Origin: Neostapfia colusana
Taxonomy: Eukaryota > Streptophyta > Magnoliopsida > Poales > Poaceae
NCBI GenBank assembly: GCA_030760725.1
Contig: JASWHV010000001.1
Coordinates: 72,375,683-72,439,682, forward strand
Direction: 5' to 3'
DNA length: 64,000 nt
In this document: positions 24,989-36,959 of the stretch, in pieces
How the letters are laid out: each line of letters starts with the position of its first letter
Numbering within the stretch: the stretch's first letter is position 1
Translations under genes and position numbers: made by a program
The notes under the pieces: model-generated
What the model saw: the letters and a program-made list of their open reading frames with translations, nothing else
What the model was told of the DNA's origin: nothing
The model's database searches: none

Positions 24989-27796
24989 GTTGGGGGAATT
25001 GCTTCCATCATGTTCAGCGTGTGGTTTTAGGCCCTAGCGGCAAGGGGGAGCTTGGGGCATGGCCGGGAGGCCGAAATCCAGCGAACTCCGGCGAGCCCGG
25101 CGGCGCGCGGGCGCGGCAGCTGGAGGTAGATGAAGGACTGGTCGGCCCCACCTGTCAGCGTCTGAGTTTAAAACGGGGAGGATCTGTTGTGGCCTTAGAT
25201 CACTTTGTGACAGCATGGGAGAGACCCTATTGCCCTGTGTGGTCTAGCCGAGGAGGTGACACGTGGTAGCCGGACCCGCTGTCAGAGATTTGAACTTTTC
25301 CCGGTTAAATTGAATTCCAGAATTTCCCCAAACATTAGAACATCATAACTTTTGCTAGAAAGCTCCAAATTTGGTGATTCAAATTGGGTTGGATTCATAT
25401 TGAATAGCTCCATCCAAATGAGCAACCCAATTTGTACGAAAGTCATTATTTAATTCTGAAAAATTCGTTAAATCTTTTCTGCAATAAGAATTTAGAGGGA
25501 GTTTGGTTCATCAAAAAATCCTCAAAGTCTGCCAGAATTTGATATAGGATGTTAGTGAACGCCTGTAAAAATTTCAGCTCATTTGGAGTTAATTTGATTG
25601 GAGGAATTCAGATTTGAAGTTGCTGTGTTCAATTGGACACAGAAACATTTTCAGAGAATTTCCACAACTTAGAAATTGAGTTATGGGTAATTCTTAGCTC
25701 CAAAAGTCCTAGGACAATTCATGCAGACCCTATGAACTATAATGGAAATTGTAGTTCACTAATTTTGGAATGAACATGATATATACTTCAGAATTAATTC
25801 CTTTTTGCTTAATTGCTTAGAGAATTGTTCTGAACAAACCACTCATTGAAAAGTGCTAATTTTTGGTCCAGTTGACTTTCTTGTGACAAGAAAATCACAT
25901 GAAAATTTTCAGATCCATTGGAGTTCTGGATCACCCCTGTTCTTTTTAACGTCTTTAGGTGCTTAAAATATGAATGGGGAAGACACTTAGCACTTAATCA
26001 GGTTAATTAGCCCAAACCCAAACCTTAGCACCAGTGTCATTTTAAATTCTTAAACAGAGTTTCAGTTTTTAAACTTGTCATTAGAATTTGTTAGTAAAAT
26101 CTTTACAATTAAATCCATATGCATATTCATTACGTGTAGCATCTACGTGAAGAATTTGAAGCAATTAGAGTGAAGATCAAAGAAGGAGGAAAGCGAGGGA
26201 TCAAGCCTCAAGTGGTCTTCACTGACTCTTATATATAGGTCCCCTGCAAAACAAAGGCAAGACCCGGTTTGCATCAAAACTTACAAGTTTTTATTTGTAT
26301 TCACTTTATAATGTCTAGCATTTGGTTCATTGCATTAAGTCTAGATGGTATGAAACTCCAAATACATGACCCAGAAAACCCTGGAGTATAATGTAGAATT
26401 GGTTATCAATTGATTATAACTGCTGCTCTCAATTAACAAAAGTGGATTAAAAGAGTCATAACTCGAGTAGGCAGTTTCCTACTCGTGAACCAGGATTAAG
26501 GGGGATCAATCGGAAGAGTTGGGAATTGATCCTCATAGTTGGGAATGGAGACCGTGCAGTGGATGGAAGGCTCAAGTGCGTGGTCCTGTGAACCTAGTCT
26601 ATGTCTGAGTCGATTAAGGCTCGTTCTCGTGCGTGGCCCTGTGGGAGAAGTTTGAGTTGTGTACCGGATGCATACTGGCAATACGGGATCTAGGAAACCA
26701 ACATAACATGTTAACCTGGGTGTCGAGGCAAACCCCACCATCTTATGCAGATGCTAAAAGGATAGAGAAGTCGGCTCTACGAGGGTTTGCCGTAGTGAGA
26801 CTTAATCCAAGTCGGTGAGACCGGTTTGACATTTGGGTGCCGTGTGAAAGGATGCCACGTACGACGTCAGTGATGGTTGCTGTAGGCAACGTCGAGTGCG
26901 GGCGTACGTGTCGTGTCAGCCGGGTGTTATTGATTCGAATCACCGTCGCTCGCAGAATGGACCGAACATACTTGTTCCCTGCATTGTGACGTAGTAATGA
27001 ACTGTGAAAATTTTAATATGCTTCGTGAGTAATCTTCATAATGGAGATGAGGATGGATCAACACTTTCACTAAAAATTTTTCCACCTTGGGCTAGTAGCG
27101 TCGAAGCAAAGCGTTTCTTGTTTGATTGTGGAGTCTCGACGTTGATGGCGCAAGGTACGTATGGGTCTAGGGTAGCTCACTAAAGTTACTTTCACCTCGG
27201 GCAAGTGACATCGAGATGAAGTGTTTCTTGTTTGATTGTGGAGTCTCGATGTAAATCGTGCGAGGGCTATAAAAGTTGCTTAAAACTTGACGTAAGGACT
27301 CGCCTTTAGCTCAAGTTCATACTTTGTGCAAACCTCTATATTCAGCCCTCTATTTTCAGCATGTAGAGTTTCATGTCTAGGGTGACAGTTAAGTCTTGCT
27401 GACCTCCATGCTCACGGATACTGCATGAGTTGTTTTGCAGGTAAATAACACTACGCTGATATGTACGGTTGTCCGCTGAGACTCGGAACTCCCCGAGTAA
27501 TGAACTCATGGCAACCCCTGCCGCTGCTATCATGTTCGTGTTGCTTGTGAGAAGGGTCCGCGGGCTGGACGTCTTCTCTTTTGCTTAGCATAGATATGTG
27601 ACGCGAGTTGTACCAATCTTCCGCTGTAGATTATTTTGAGAAATATTTGTAAAATTTCACACTTTGTAAGCTTCCGCTTGATTAATGTAATATGATACTT
27701 TATTATGTGTGCTGTTGGGTGCCGCATCGCACGGCACCACCCAATGCGATTCCCAGACGAGCGGCACGGCCCCGTGATCGGGTCCGGGCACTCACA
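24989..27796 (+). mobile_element. E1 3' LTR, right part
   Basis: Continues E1's 3' LTR (aligns with 785-3501) and ends GGGCACTCACA. It keeps the 95-bp block lost from the 5' copy, a perfect CGAGTAGG/CCTACTCG hairpin (26464-26485), two constant-loop hairpins (27097-27143 and 27208-27252) and the terminal hairpin 27718-27738. Confidence 0.92.
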
Positions 27797-30325
27797 TCAA
27801 ACTCCAGCACATGTTTGAATTCAAGAATTATCAGAATGAGTGGATTTACATGATTGAGGAATTTGGGTAGATATTTGAGAGGATGAACAGGGATGGACCC
27901 ACATGTCCTTGAGAGGGGAAGACTTACAACCGAAGGAATACTTTTGCTCTCTGTTTGCACTCAAACCGACTGAAGCCGCTGAACAGAGCGCATCGCCTCC
28001 CGAGTTGCAAACGCCCAAACTCCACCTCCTGCTTCCGCTCGTGCTCGGTCTGATCTTTACACGCCGAGTGCAGCGAAGCAAGTTTGCCTCTCTCACTCGC
28101 TCAAGCCTCTTGGTGGTTCTCTCGCGCAAGAAACTCACCCGACTCCCGCTGCCTCCGGAATTCGATCGGAAGCCGGCAAGCGCTTGCGCACAGCACCGCT
28201 CGAGGCTGCAAAATGGCACTGCATGGGTGTCCTTCACCTCCCCAGCACAAAAGACCAGAAGCTCCCGGTGTTCCCCACCCTATGGCTATAACAGTTTGTG
28301 TTGCAGTAAACTGAGAATAACCGACGAGCAAGCTCACGTGGACAGCCCAACTGAGGGGTTTTCACGGCCAGGCAAGGTCACCCAGAGTAGCGCCGGATCG
28401 TCACGTTGCTCCTCCCCAAGTTTCAGCTCGAGCCGTGCACCGTAGCTCGAGAATTTCATGTTTTTCTCTCGGCTGGGGAAAAACTAACCGCGGGTAAGGA
28501 TTTCTGAAATTGACGCTCAATTTTCGGTTATAATTGATCATTTTGCGCACACAGGAGCTAGAGTGGGTAGGGAACCTTTTTCCTTTCGGAACCTAGCGTA
28601 TAACCGGAGAGCCATAACTAATTTCATGTTTTCCGATCGGCGGCCATGGCGGGAACGACCGAGCGCATGGTAGAACCCTAGTAGCCGCCGTTTCCGAGCT
28701 AGTTTGTGCCCAAGTCGATCTTCCTTAGGCGCCACTGCTGCTGTAGAGCCGAGGAATCGGGTGTTTGGCAGTCGGGAGAAGTGGGCCGAGGTCGCCGAGC
28801 TTCACCGAATGTCGCCACGTGTCGACGGCATAGTTCCGGTCCTCTAGCACCCGTACCGACCTCGCCAATGAGTTCCCCGACCACGAAAACCCCCGGGCAG
28901 CGAGTTTCCAGCCGAGAGACAGCCGGGAAGCTGAGTCCGGTGAGGTGCCGCCGCTGCCGGTTAGGGGGGAGCGAAGCGCACGTGGGAAACCGACCAAGGA
29001 GGAAGAAGACCAGGGGCTGGCCCACCTGTCAGCGGTTGTATTTTGAAAACCCTGTGGCCCTAGTGTCCTCGTATCTCATTGGCTGCCATTTAAACTGTTG
29101 GTCCGGGTAGATTTCAGTGGGAAATTAATTCCAGATTTCAAGCGAAGTTTAGAAATTCATTACTTGTGTCAGATTCATATTGGCAAGATCTATCCAAATG
29201 TGCAACACAATTTGTATGAAAGTCATTATTTAAATCTGGAAAATTCTTTAAACCTTCTCAGCAAAAGAATTTTTGAGAGAGTTTGGTTCATCCAAAAATC
29301 CTCAAATTTCTTCATAATAATCTATAGGATGTAATTGAACTCCTGTAGAAATTTCAGTTCATTTGAAGTTAATTTGATTTGGAGAATTCAGATTTTAAGT
29401 GGCTGTGTTCAAAGGGATACATGAAATTCTCAAACCGTGGAAATTCCGTTCTGGGCAATTCTTAGCTCCAAAAATCATTGGAAGGCTCTATGAACTATAA
29501 TTGAAATTTTAGTTCACTAAGTTTGACATGAACATGTGAGTTACCTCAGAATTAATTCCTTTTTGCCTAATTACTTAAAGAATTGTTCTGAATAAACCAC
29601 TCAGTGAAAAGTGCTAAATTTTTGTCCAGATGACTTTCTTCTGACAAGGAAGCACATGAAAATTTTCAGCTCCATTGGAGCTCTGGATCACCACTGTTCT
29701 GTTCAATCTCTTTAGGTGATCAAAACACAAGGGATGAAAAGCACTTAGCACTTGATCAATTTACTTAACCCAAACCCAACCACTAGTACCAGTGTCATTT
29801 TAAATTCTTAAACAGAGTTCTGGTTTTAAACTTGACAATTGACTTGATAGCAAAAGCTTTACAATTAAATACTTGTGCATATTCATATCGTGTATCATAT
29901 ACGTGAGGACTTGTGAAGGAAGTGAAGTCGGATTTCAAAGACACGGTGATCGAGTGATCAAGCCTCAAGTGATCGTCACTAACTGAATATATAATAAGTC
30001 ACCTGCAAAACAAAGGCAAGCTCCAGTTTGCATTTAATTTGTTTTATAAAGTTTTACTTTGTTCACTACTATGGTTTAAAGTTTGTATGTGCATTATTTT
30101 AGGAATGATTTATACTCCAACTGCATGATCAAATAAACCATCGAGTCAAGGGTAGAAGACATATCCCCGCTGTAGAATAATGCCATTCTAAATATGTTAT
30201 GACATACGGTAGAAGTCGAGTAGTTGGAATCTACTCTCGAGCTATAGTTCGGGATCACACGGGTATGGTTTAAAGAGGCAAACTAAATTTTATTTTTCCA
30301 AAGATGAGATCGGGCAGAAGGGTAC
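27797..30325 (+). mobile_element. Truncated Tekay-type LTR fragment
   Basis: Sequence into which E1 inserted. It aligns with internal parts of the other long LTRs: CCCACATGTCCTTGAGAGG (like 10382 in E1), the CACGTGGACAGCCCAACTG block near 28336, the AATTCAGCTCATTTGGAGTT-like AT-rich part, the GGCAAGCTCC box at 30012-30033 and a GAGTAG/CTACTC hairpin at 30218-30236. No TG start is visible, since E1 lies to its left. The homology stops near 30320, where gag-like sequence of another family begins. No internal domain of its own is seen. Confidence 0.75.
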
Positions 30326-31376
30326 CCCGGGTACCATGCGCCCCGTTTACGCGGGCCAGAACCCTCTCTCCCTAGGTTCAGTGGGAGGCTGCTTGGCTCT
30401 GGCCCCACACCTACATATGGCGGTGTTCCGGCCATATTTGCCAGAGAAGATCAACGGGACAGTCAACCCCGTCGAGTTCCTGCAGATCTACTCCACCGAC
30501 ATCCTAGCTGCAGGAGGGGATGAGGCTATCATGGCCAACTACTTCCCAGTAGCCCTGACCGGGTAAGCTCGGTCATGGCTCATGAACTTGCCCCAGGAGT
30601 CTGTGACCAACTAGGAAGAGTTGTGCCGTCAGTTCACGGCCAACTTCGGGAGCTCCTACGTCTGGCCGGGCTCGGAGGCTGACCTCCACACCATACAGCA
30701 GCAACCGGGAGAATCGGTGTGTTCTTTCATCTAGCACTTCTCCTAGGTCAGCAACACCATCCCACACATCTCCAACACATCTGTCGTCCTCGCCTTTTGA
30801 CAAGGCATCCGTGACAAGAAGATGCTCGAGAAGTTGGCCACGCTTGACGTGTATGACGTCTCCGAGCTCTTCAGCTTGGAGGACAAGTGTGCCAGGGCCG
30901 CAGAGGGCCGTAACTGGCACACACCGCCCAGCAAGGGGAGTGAGTTTGCCAGGGAGGGCCCTGGTGGCAGGAAGAAGAGGGCTGGTGGCAAGGACAAGGC
31001 ACTGGCCGGAGCTCATACTGCAGCAGCAGTAGCGGCCGCAGGGGGCCGGGGGCCGCGCCCCGACAAGCGCCCGCGACATCCGTCCAGCAGCGACGATGGC
31101 GCCCAGAGATGCCCGGTCCATGACACCAACCGGCACAGCGCCAGAGAGTGCCGGGAGATCCAGAGTTTGGTGGAGCACTTACGTGAGCTCCGACAGCAGC
31201 ACCAGGACGGCGCGCCCTCCCGCCGGCGGGAGGGCAAACAGAAGGCTGACTCGGAGGTCGGAAACGACCAGGAAATGGAGTTCCAAGACGCCAAGCGGGC
31301 GTTAAAGGTCCTCTATGACCAAGAAGAGAGCTCCAATTCCGACCACAGCGAGCGACGCAAGATGCTCCATGCCTAA
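30326..31376 (+). pseudogene. gag: Tat/RIRE2-type Gypsy gag fragment
   Basis: In one frame this reads as the Gag of Tat-lineage Gypsy elements: FRPYLPEKINGTVNPVEFLQ, ARSWLMNLPQESV, EELCRQFTANFG, then KMLEKLATLDVYDVSELFSL and a CPVHDTNRHSARECREI Cys/His motif. The last part (30822-31376) is open for 184 codons; the first part has five in-frame stops (for example TAA 30564-30566, TAG in VTN*EELC, two TAGs and a TGA near 30733-30799). Most fit C-to-T or G-to-A changes from CAG, TGG or CGA. It is flanked by an unrelated LTR fragment on the left and cut by E4 on the right, so LTRs and pol of this family are absent. Confidence 0.82.
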
Positions 31377-31738
31377 CCAGGCGGTCCCTCTTCCGTCGTG
31401 AAGAGCAGGCGGCCCAAGGTAGGGCTACATGGTGCCTTGGCCAGAGCTTTCTCAAGGAGGAGTGACGAACCTATTCCCCGACCAGTATGAGCATGCCGCA
31501 TAGGTGCGTCTGACTTACTACAGGGATGGGTATCTCTACCCAGACCAAAGACCATAGGACACCTCCGTAAGTTTACCCCTGAAGTAGTGGTAGAATATTT
31601 TTTGTTTTTCTTTTTCTTGTATGGTTAACATAGAGATTGGAAACATAGCTTAGAACAGCTTAAGTCCCGGAAGGTTTCAGTCACTCTCAGTGCCCTGGGC
31701 GAATCGCTGCCTTCTTACACGGCCTGTTGCCTCCTATT
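31377..31738 (+). other. Degraded retroelement sequence
   Basis: Continues past the gag stop. The first 180 bases look like degraded coding sequence of the same kind; the rest includes a T-rich tract (31600-31620) and nothing recognisable. It ends at CTATT, the presumed left target-site copy of E4. Confidence 0.5.
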
Positions 31739-32044
31739 TGTAAGTGCATCTAGGCATCCCCGTGGGTTTTGGATGATTGATGACGACAAATTAAGAGACT
31801 ATTGAGCTGAGATGATCATAAGCACAGGACATTTCCAAGGCGGGCACCTAAACTCTCAAAAAAAGGAAAAATATGAAGAACGGCGTCGAAGACTCGAAGA
31901 GTAGAAATTAGGGTTTCACTTGAGTCTTTAGTAGGCTAGCCGTGTAAAACAAAGAGTGTGTGTGTCAAGTGCATTGAGATCATAGAAGAGAGATCAAAGC
32001 GTTAGAAGTGTCAAATCCTTAGTGAAGAGAGGTAGAGAGGTAAA

Positions 32045-32510
32045 GTTGGGGCAGGCCGGACTTGTCTTGGGGATGAGGCCGGACTAGTCTGGAAGTCCTA
32101 CGGCTTAGTCCGTTTTAGGGCGGACTAAGAGTTCCTGACTGAGATCAAACCTGTCCGTTTTGGACGGACTAGTCCGTTTCTCTCTAGGTGAGAGTGTTTT
32201 TAGGGCTATGTCCTGGTAGACTGGACTTATCCGCCTGAGTGGTCGGACTAGTCCGGGCTAGCCAGACTTGTTTGTTTTCACACGGACTAAGAGTTCCTGT
32301 GTGAGTTCGGGCTAGTCCGTTCTAAGGCGGACTAGTCCGTATGGGTGTGAGATGAGAGCTCCCACGGCTAAGTCTTGGTGGACCGGACTTGTACGCCTTA
32401 GTAGCCGGACTAGTCCGGGTCCTCCAGACTTGTCCGTTCTCACCCGGACAAATAGTTCCTTTGTGAGATCGGACAAGTCCCATGTGAGGCGGACTAGTCC
32501 ATACTTTCGG
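32045..32510 (+). repeat. 162-bp tandem repeat in E4 LTR, about three copies
   Basis: The marker GGACTAAGAGTTCCT begins at 32122 and 32284, and its variant GGACAAATAGTTCCT at 32446, exactly 162 bases apart. Units are diverged and dense in the palindrome GGACTAGTCC and its variants. They lie upstream of the TATA box, in U3. Confidence 0.8.
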
Positions 32511-32539
32511 TAGGTGGCAACGGTTGGCTTCGAGACTTC

Positions 32540-32546
32540 TATAAAA
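32540..32546 (+). promoter_or_regulatory. E4 LTR TATA box
   Basis: TATAAAA within CTTCTATAAAAGGAG, immediately downstream of the 162-bp repeats. No second LTR copy is available for comparison. Confidence 0.65.
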
Positions 32547-33351
32547 GGAGATGCCCCGACGTCATTTAAACAAAACCTGGAACCCTAGTGCCGCCACAGC
32601 AATCCAAGAGCCCCCCTAAGCCTTCTCCCTTGCCTACTCACCCTCTAGAGCCAATTCTTAAGTGAATTTGGGTATGTGAGAAGAGGAGAAGGAAGAACTT
32701 CGCGTTTAGGCTCTTGGAGTGATCTCGTGCACTTGGTGTGATCAGTGTCTTGTGAGATCTGTGAAGTTTGTGGAAGTGATCAAGTGGGAGCCTTGGATTG
32801 TGAGCAGCCCCAAAACATTGTAAGTTCACCCTTGATATACTGAAGAACCGGGTTGGCCTTAGTGGCGACTTGGTGAGGAAAGGGTTATTAGACATGGTCC
32901 TTTGTGGACTCCTCAACGGGGACGTAGATTCCTAAGTGGAATCGGACCTAGGGAAAAAATCCTCAGTGTCTCTCTTGCATGTACATTTCTTTGAAGATCA
33001 AGATTGCTTAGGGTGTGTTTTAATTATTTCGCTATACATCGTCACACTCTTGCAATTCATTTCAATATTCTGTCACACTTGTCGTATAGAAGTGCTTGTT
33101 GCCTCATCCACATTTTGTTAAACTAAAATTTGGAGAAAAACGCTTAAAAATCAAGTTTTAGATCTTTCCGGCAGTTTGACCAGACTAGTCCGCCTCCAAG
33201 GCAGACAAGTCCGGCCTTTTAGGCCTTTCCAGCAGGTTGATCGGACTAGTCCGCCCCTGAGCCAGACTAGTCCAGGTCCTGAGTTCTAATCTCGTTTAAT
33301 TAAGTCATTTCAGGTATTTTAGCCTATTCACCCCCTCTAGGCAATGTCAAT

Positions 33352-33362
33352 TGGTATCAGAG
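33352..33362 (+). other. E4 primer-binding site
   Basis: TGGTATCAGAG (initiator tRNA-Met complement) two bases after the LTR end; the next base is T instead of C. Confidence 0.85.
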
Positions 33363-33401
33363 TAGGTCTCTCCATCAAGAGTCTAACCACTCGGAGAGAA
33401 G

Positions 33402-35630
33402 ATGGCCAGAGTGGAGGAATACGAGATTCCATCGACGTCACAAGGTGACAACACATATGACAAGAAAAAGGACATGGATGTGCTGCAAGACCACTCGAGT
33501 GACGATGAGGAAGTTCGCCAGCTCAAGGCACGACTTCGCGAGAAGCTAGGTCACTTAAGTAAAGAGAAGAAGAAGCCGCAGGATCAAAAAAGGAGTGGTC
33601 AATCGGACTACTCCCAATATCCTTTCAACTATGAACGATTAACTTCCAACAATCACTACTTATCCTCTGGGCAAACCTCCTCAATTTGATGGAAATGATT
33701 ACTCAATGTGGAAGCATAATATGAAGATGCATCAAATATCCTTAAACCCTAGCTTGTGGTAAATTGTCTTAACAGGTGTCCATCTTCCAAGAAATGAAGA
33801 AGACGTTACCCCGGAGCAAGCCATTCTACTTCATCGCAATGCTCAAGCAGTTGGGGTGATCACCCCATCCTTGACTCGAGAAGAGTTCAACTGAGCCGAT
33901 GGATTAGAGGTGGCCAAAGACATATGGGACACACTCAAGATAGCGCATGAAGGAAACCGAGTCATTAGGGAAGCCAAGATCGAGATGATTGAAGGAGAGA
34001 TTGGGAGGTTCACCATCATGGATGGTCAGTCCCCTCAAGACATGTACAACTGTCTCAAGATCCTCATCAACAAGATCCGATCTTATGGATGCACCCGGTG
34101 CACAGTTGATGAGGTGGTCAAGAGGATGCTTCGCGCATTCATGCCTCGAAACATTGCTCTTTGCTCCTTGATCCGTGAGAGCCCGGGATATGCTCAAATG
34201 ACCCCGGAGGAATTGCTTGGAAGAATCATCAACAACGAGATGATGGAGAAGAATGCCATGTTCTACAGCGACCTCCAAAGGCTCACCTCCTCAAAGAAGA
34301 AAGATGTTGCTTTCAAAGCAACATCCTCATCACAAGACTTCGAAGCAAGTGATGACGAGGGTCTCAACACCGATGAAGAAGAGGCGCTCTTCATCAACAA
34401 ATTCAAGAGGATGATGAGAAGAAGGAAGGGGAGCAACCATTATGAGAACAAGAACAAGGAAAGTTCAAAGCCCGAGATGAAAAGAGCATGCTACAGCTGT
34501 GGTGAATATGGACACTTCATTGTGGATTGTCCATATGAAGAGAGTAAGAAGAAGAAAGATGGCAAGTCTCAAGAGAAGAAATTAGTCAAGAAGAAGAAGC
34601 CATAAGGACATGCTCACCTTGGGAAGGAATGGGACTCAAACGAAGACTCATCCTCCGAGGATGAAGAGAAAGTGGCAACACTTGCCATTAGAAGGAACAA
34701 GCTCTTCTCAACAATTGAAGACTTCAAGTCTACATGTCTCATGGCTAAGGAGGGAAGAAGAAAGGTTAAATCTAAACCATCCTCCTCTACCTCTTCACTT
34801 GATAGCTTTGATAGTAGTAGTGATAATGAATCCATGCTTAAGGATCTAAGTAGGAGCACCTTGAAAAAGAGGAGATTGTTGTCGGAAGAAATCGTTGAGA
34901 AGGATGAACTCATCAACCGTCAAGAAGATATGCTCATCCTTGAAAAGGAGAGATGTCATGAGCTTGAAGAGCTCCTTGAGGTTGAAAGGGAAAGAACCAA
35001 GGCACTTGAGCGTGAACTCGCTTTGAGCAAGGAAACTTGCTCAAATCTTGAAGACACAACTGTTGCGCTCAAGGATGAAATTGTTAACTTGACAAAAGTC
35101 AACAAGATGCTAGAAACACAAGTTGAGTCTCTCAAGATCAATGCACCTTCTTCCTCTATGATTTCACCCTCCTCAAAGAAATCTCCCGAAGCAACTCAAA
35201 CTTGCAAGTGCTCAAAGTTAATCCTAAAACTCAAAGATGAACTTAAGTTGGCACAAAACAAGGAGTCACCGAAAGGTGGTATCTTTGACAAGGAAAAAGT
35301 GGCATATGCACGAAGTGCATATACCAATGTAAGACATCCACATGTCAAAGATGGTCTTGGCTATTCTCGGGAGTGGAGGCAACATGATAAAACTTCCAAG
35401 AAGAGAAAAGACTTGATTGTTTTTGTCAAGGAAGGTTCATCCAACAAAGAAATTGTAAAGAACATTGCAAACTCATTTAACATGCCTAAAAATAAACCTC
35501 ATCCTTTGTTTCATGATTTTGATGCCTCATATGTTTTATTGACAAAAAATTTGGAAAGATCTATGCTAGGAATGTTGTGCCACTCTGCAAGAGTCCAAAA
35601 CCTTGTGTGTGGGTGCCCAAGTGCCTCTTG
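33402..35630 (+). pseudogene. gag: E4 gag, broken
   Basis: ATG 33402 lies 40 bases after the PBS. The opening MARVEEYEIPSTSQG frame shifts near 33650 into the frame read as PPQFDGNDYSMWK, with in-frame stops TAA 33760-33762 and TGA 33892-33894. The copia Gag domain (33910 onward, KIRSYGCTRCTVDEVVKRML) leads to a zinc knuckle CYSCGEYGHFIVDCP (34492-34530) and a Lys-rich stretch. A TAA at 34603-34605 then interrupts the same frame, which continues as HLGKEWDSNEDSSSEDEE and a long coiled-coil-like segment (34860-35140) to 35630. The domain order and motifs are those of Maximus/SIRE Gag. Confidence 0.85.
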
Positions 35631-36959
35631 ACTAACATGAAAGAACCCAACCCCGCTTGGGTACAAAAAGGTAAGGCATAACTCTATTTTGTAGGCATAC
35701 TCCTCCAGTGGATCAAAATGGGTGCTTGACAGTGGATGAACAAACCATATGACCGGGGAGAGAAGGATGTTTGTTGAATATGAGGAAAACGAAGATCCAA
35801 GTGAAGGAATATATTTTGGGGACAATAGCCAAGGGAAAATCCTTGGCACCGGTAAAATTGTTATCTCTCCCCATCATACTCTCTCAAATGTTTTGCATGT
35901 TGACTCCCTTATCCATATCCCAACTATGTGATAAAGGTTATAATTGTATTTTCACTAATGAGGGTGTGACTGACTTGAGAAGAAGCAATGACTCAATCGC
36001 CTTTAAGGGTGTGCTGAAGGGAAATCTTTACCTTGTGGATTTTACCACGGATAAAGCTCAACTTGACACGTGCTTAATGGCAAAGACTAACATGGGATGG
36101 CTTTGGCATAGAAGGCTAGTCCATGTTGGGATGAAGGAACATGCAAAAACTTCTCAAGGGAGAAAACATTCGAGGCTTGAAAAATGTTGTTTTTGATAAG
36201 GACAGGCCATGTAGTTCTTGTCAAGCCGGAAAGCAAGTTGGAGCTCAACATCCATCCAAAAATGTCATGACGACCACAAGACTTTTGGAGCTACTTCACA
36301 TGGACCTTTTCGGCCCAATCGCCTACATAAGAATCGGCGGTAATAAATATGGTCTTGTTGTTGTACATGATTATTCTCATTTCACTTGGGTGTTCTTTTT
36401 GCATGACAAAGGAGAAACTCAAGGTGTGCTCAAGAAATTCTTGAGAAGAGCTCAAAACGAGTTCTCCTTAAGAATTAAGAACATAATGAGCAATAATGGC
36501 ACCGAGTTTAAGAACACTCAAGTGGAAGAATACTTGGATGGAGAAGGCATCAAGCATGAGTTTTCAGCCCCTCACTCCCCTCAACAAAATGGGGTTGCTG
36601 AGAGGAAGAATAGAACTCTCATTGAAATGGCAAGAACCATGCTTGATGAGTACAAGACGTCGGACCGGTTTTGGGCAGAAGCGGTTAACACCGCTTGCCA
36701 TGCCATAAACCGGTTGTATCTTCATCGACTTTTGAAGAAGACGTCTTACGAACTTCTAACCGATAAAGAAGAGGCTCCACAAGAAGCACTTAAAAGGATG
36801 GCACCTGGAGAAATTTTTCCTCAAGAACATCCTCAAGACTCAAATGATCATCCAACAAATGAAAATATGTCTCCATCCCATGATCAAGCTCAAGATGAGC
36901 AAGGCCAACCTCAACAAGATCAAAACGATCAAAGTCAAGATAGATGATTGGATCAAGGG
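35631..36959 (+). pseudogene. pol: E4 protease and integrase, broken and internally deleted
   Basis: The protease motif WVLDSG (Asp codon 35728-35730) is followed by TGA at 35737-35739 and then TNHMTGERRMF. GAG-pre-integrase (WLWHRRLVHVGMKEHA) frameshifts near 36140 into integrase. The first Asp is kept (HMDLFGP, 36303-36305), the second is Asn (SNNGTEFKN, 36492-36494, where the family has SDNG), and the Glu is kept (GVAERKN, 36600-36602). After KKTSYELL near 36760 the sequence jumps to the acidic linker (EEAPQEALKRM), so roughly 130 residues usual in this family are missing. E5 inserted in the linker after GATCAAGGG. Confidence 0.83.
36955..36959 (+). repeat. E5 target-site duplication, left copy (AAGGG)
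   Basis: AAGGG precedes E5 and is repeated at 52385-52389 directly after it, both in E4 sequence. Confidence 0.95.

Larger units (their letters stand above)
1..27796 (+). mobile_element. E1: decayed Tekay-type Gypsy element (left end outside window)
   Basis: A Ty3/Gypsy chromovirus with order LTR, leader, gag, protease, RT, RNase H, integrase, chromodomain, LTR. The 5' LTR enters the window about 724 bases inside its start, judged by alignment with the 3' LTR. The 3' LTR ends CACA at 27796, followed by TCAAA as the expected right target-site copy; the left copy is outside the window. The 3' LTR is split by E2 with nested E3. Many stops, frameshifts and lost catalytic residues show it is dead. 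E6 belongs to the same family: its LTR also starts TGTAAAGGTCCC and its coding region is close. Confidence 0.9.
31739..33349 (+). mobile_element. E4 5' LTR
   Basis: Begins TGTAAG at 31739 and ends GGCAATGTCA at 33349, about 1.6 kb. TATAAAA lies at 32540-32546 (CTTCTATAAAAGGAG). The part before the TATA box is a 162-bp tandem repeat rich in GGACTAGTCC; more such motifs lie at 33180-33280. The second LTR is not in the window, so limits rest on the terminal motifs and PBS. Confidence 0.85.

Noticed and set aside
30573..31178. 201-codon minus-strand ORF
   Set aside because: It overlaps the Tat-type gag remnant on the + strand, which has recognisable domains; the antisense frame has none.
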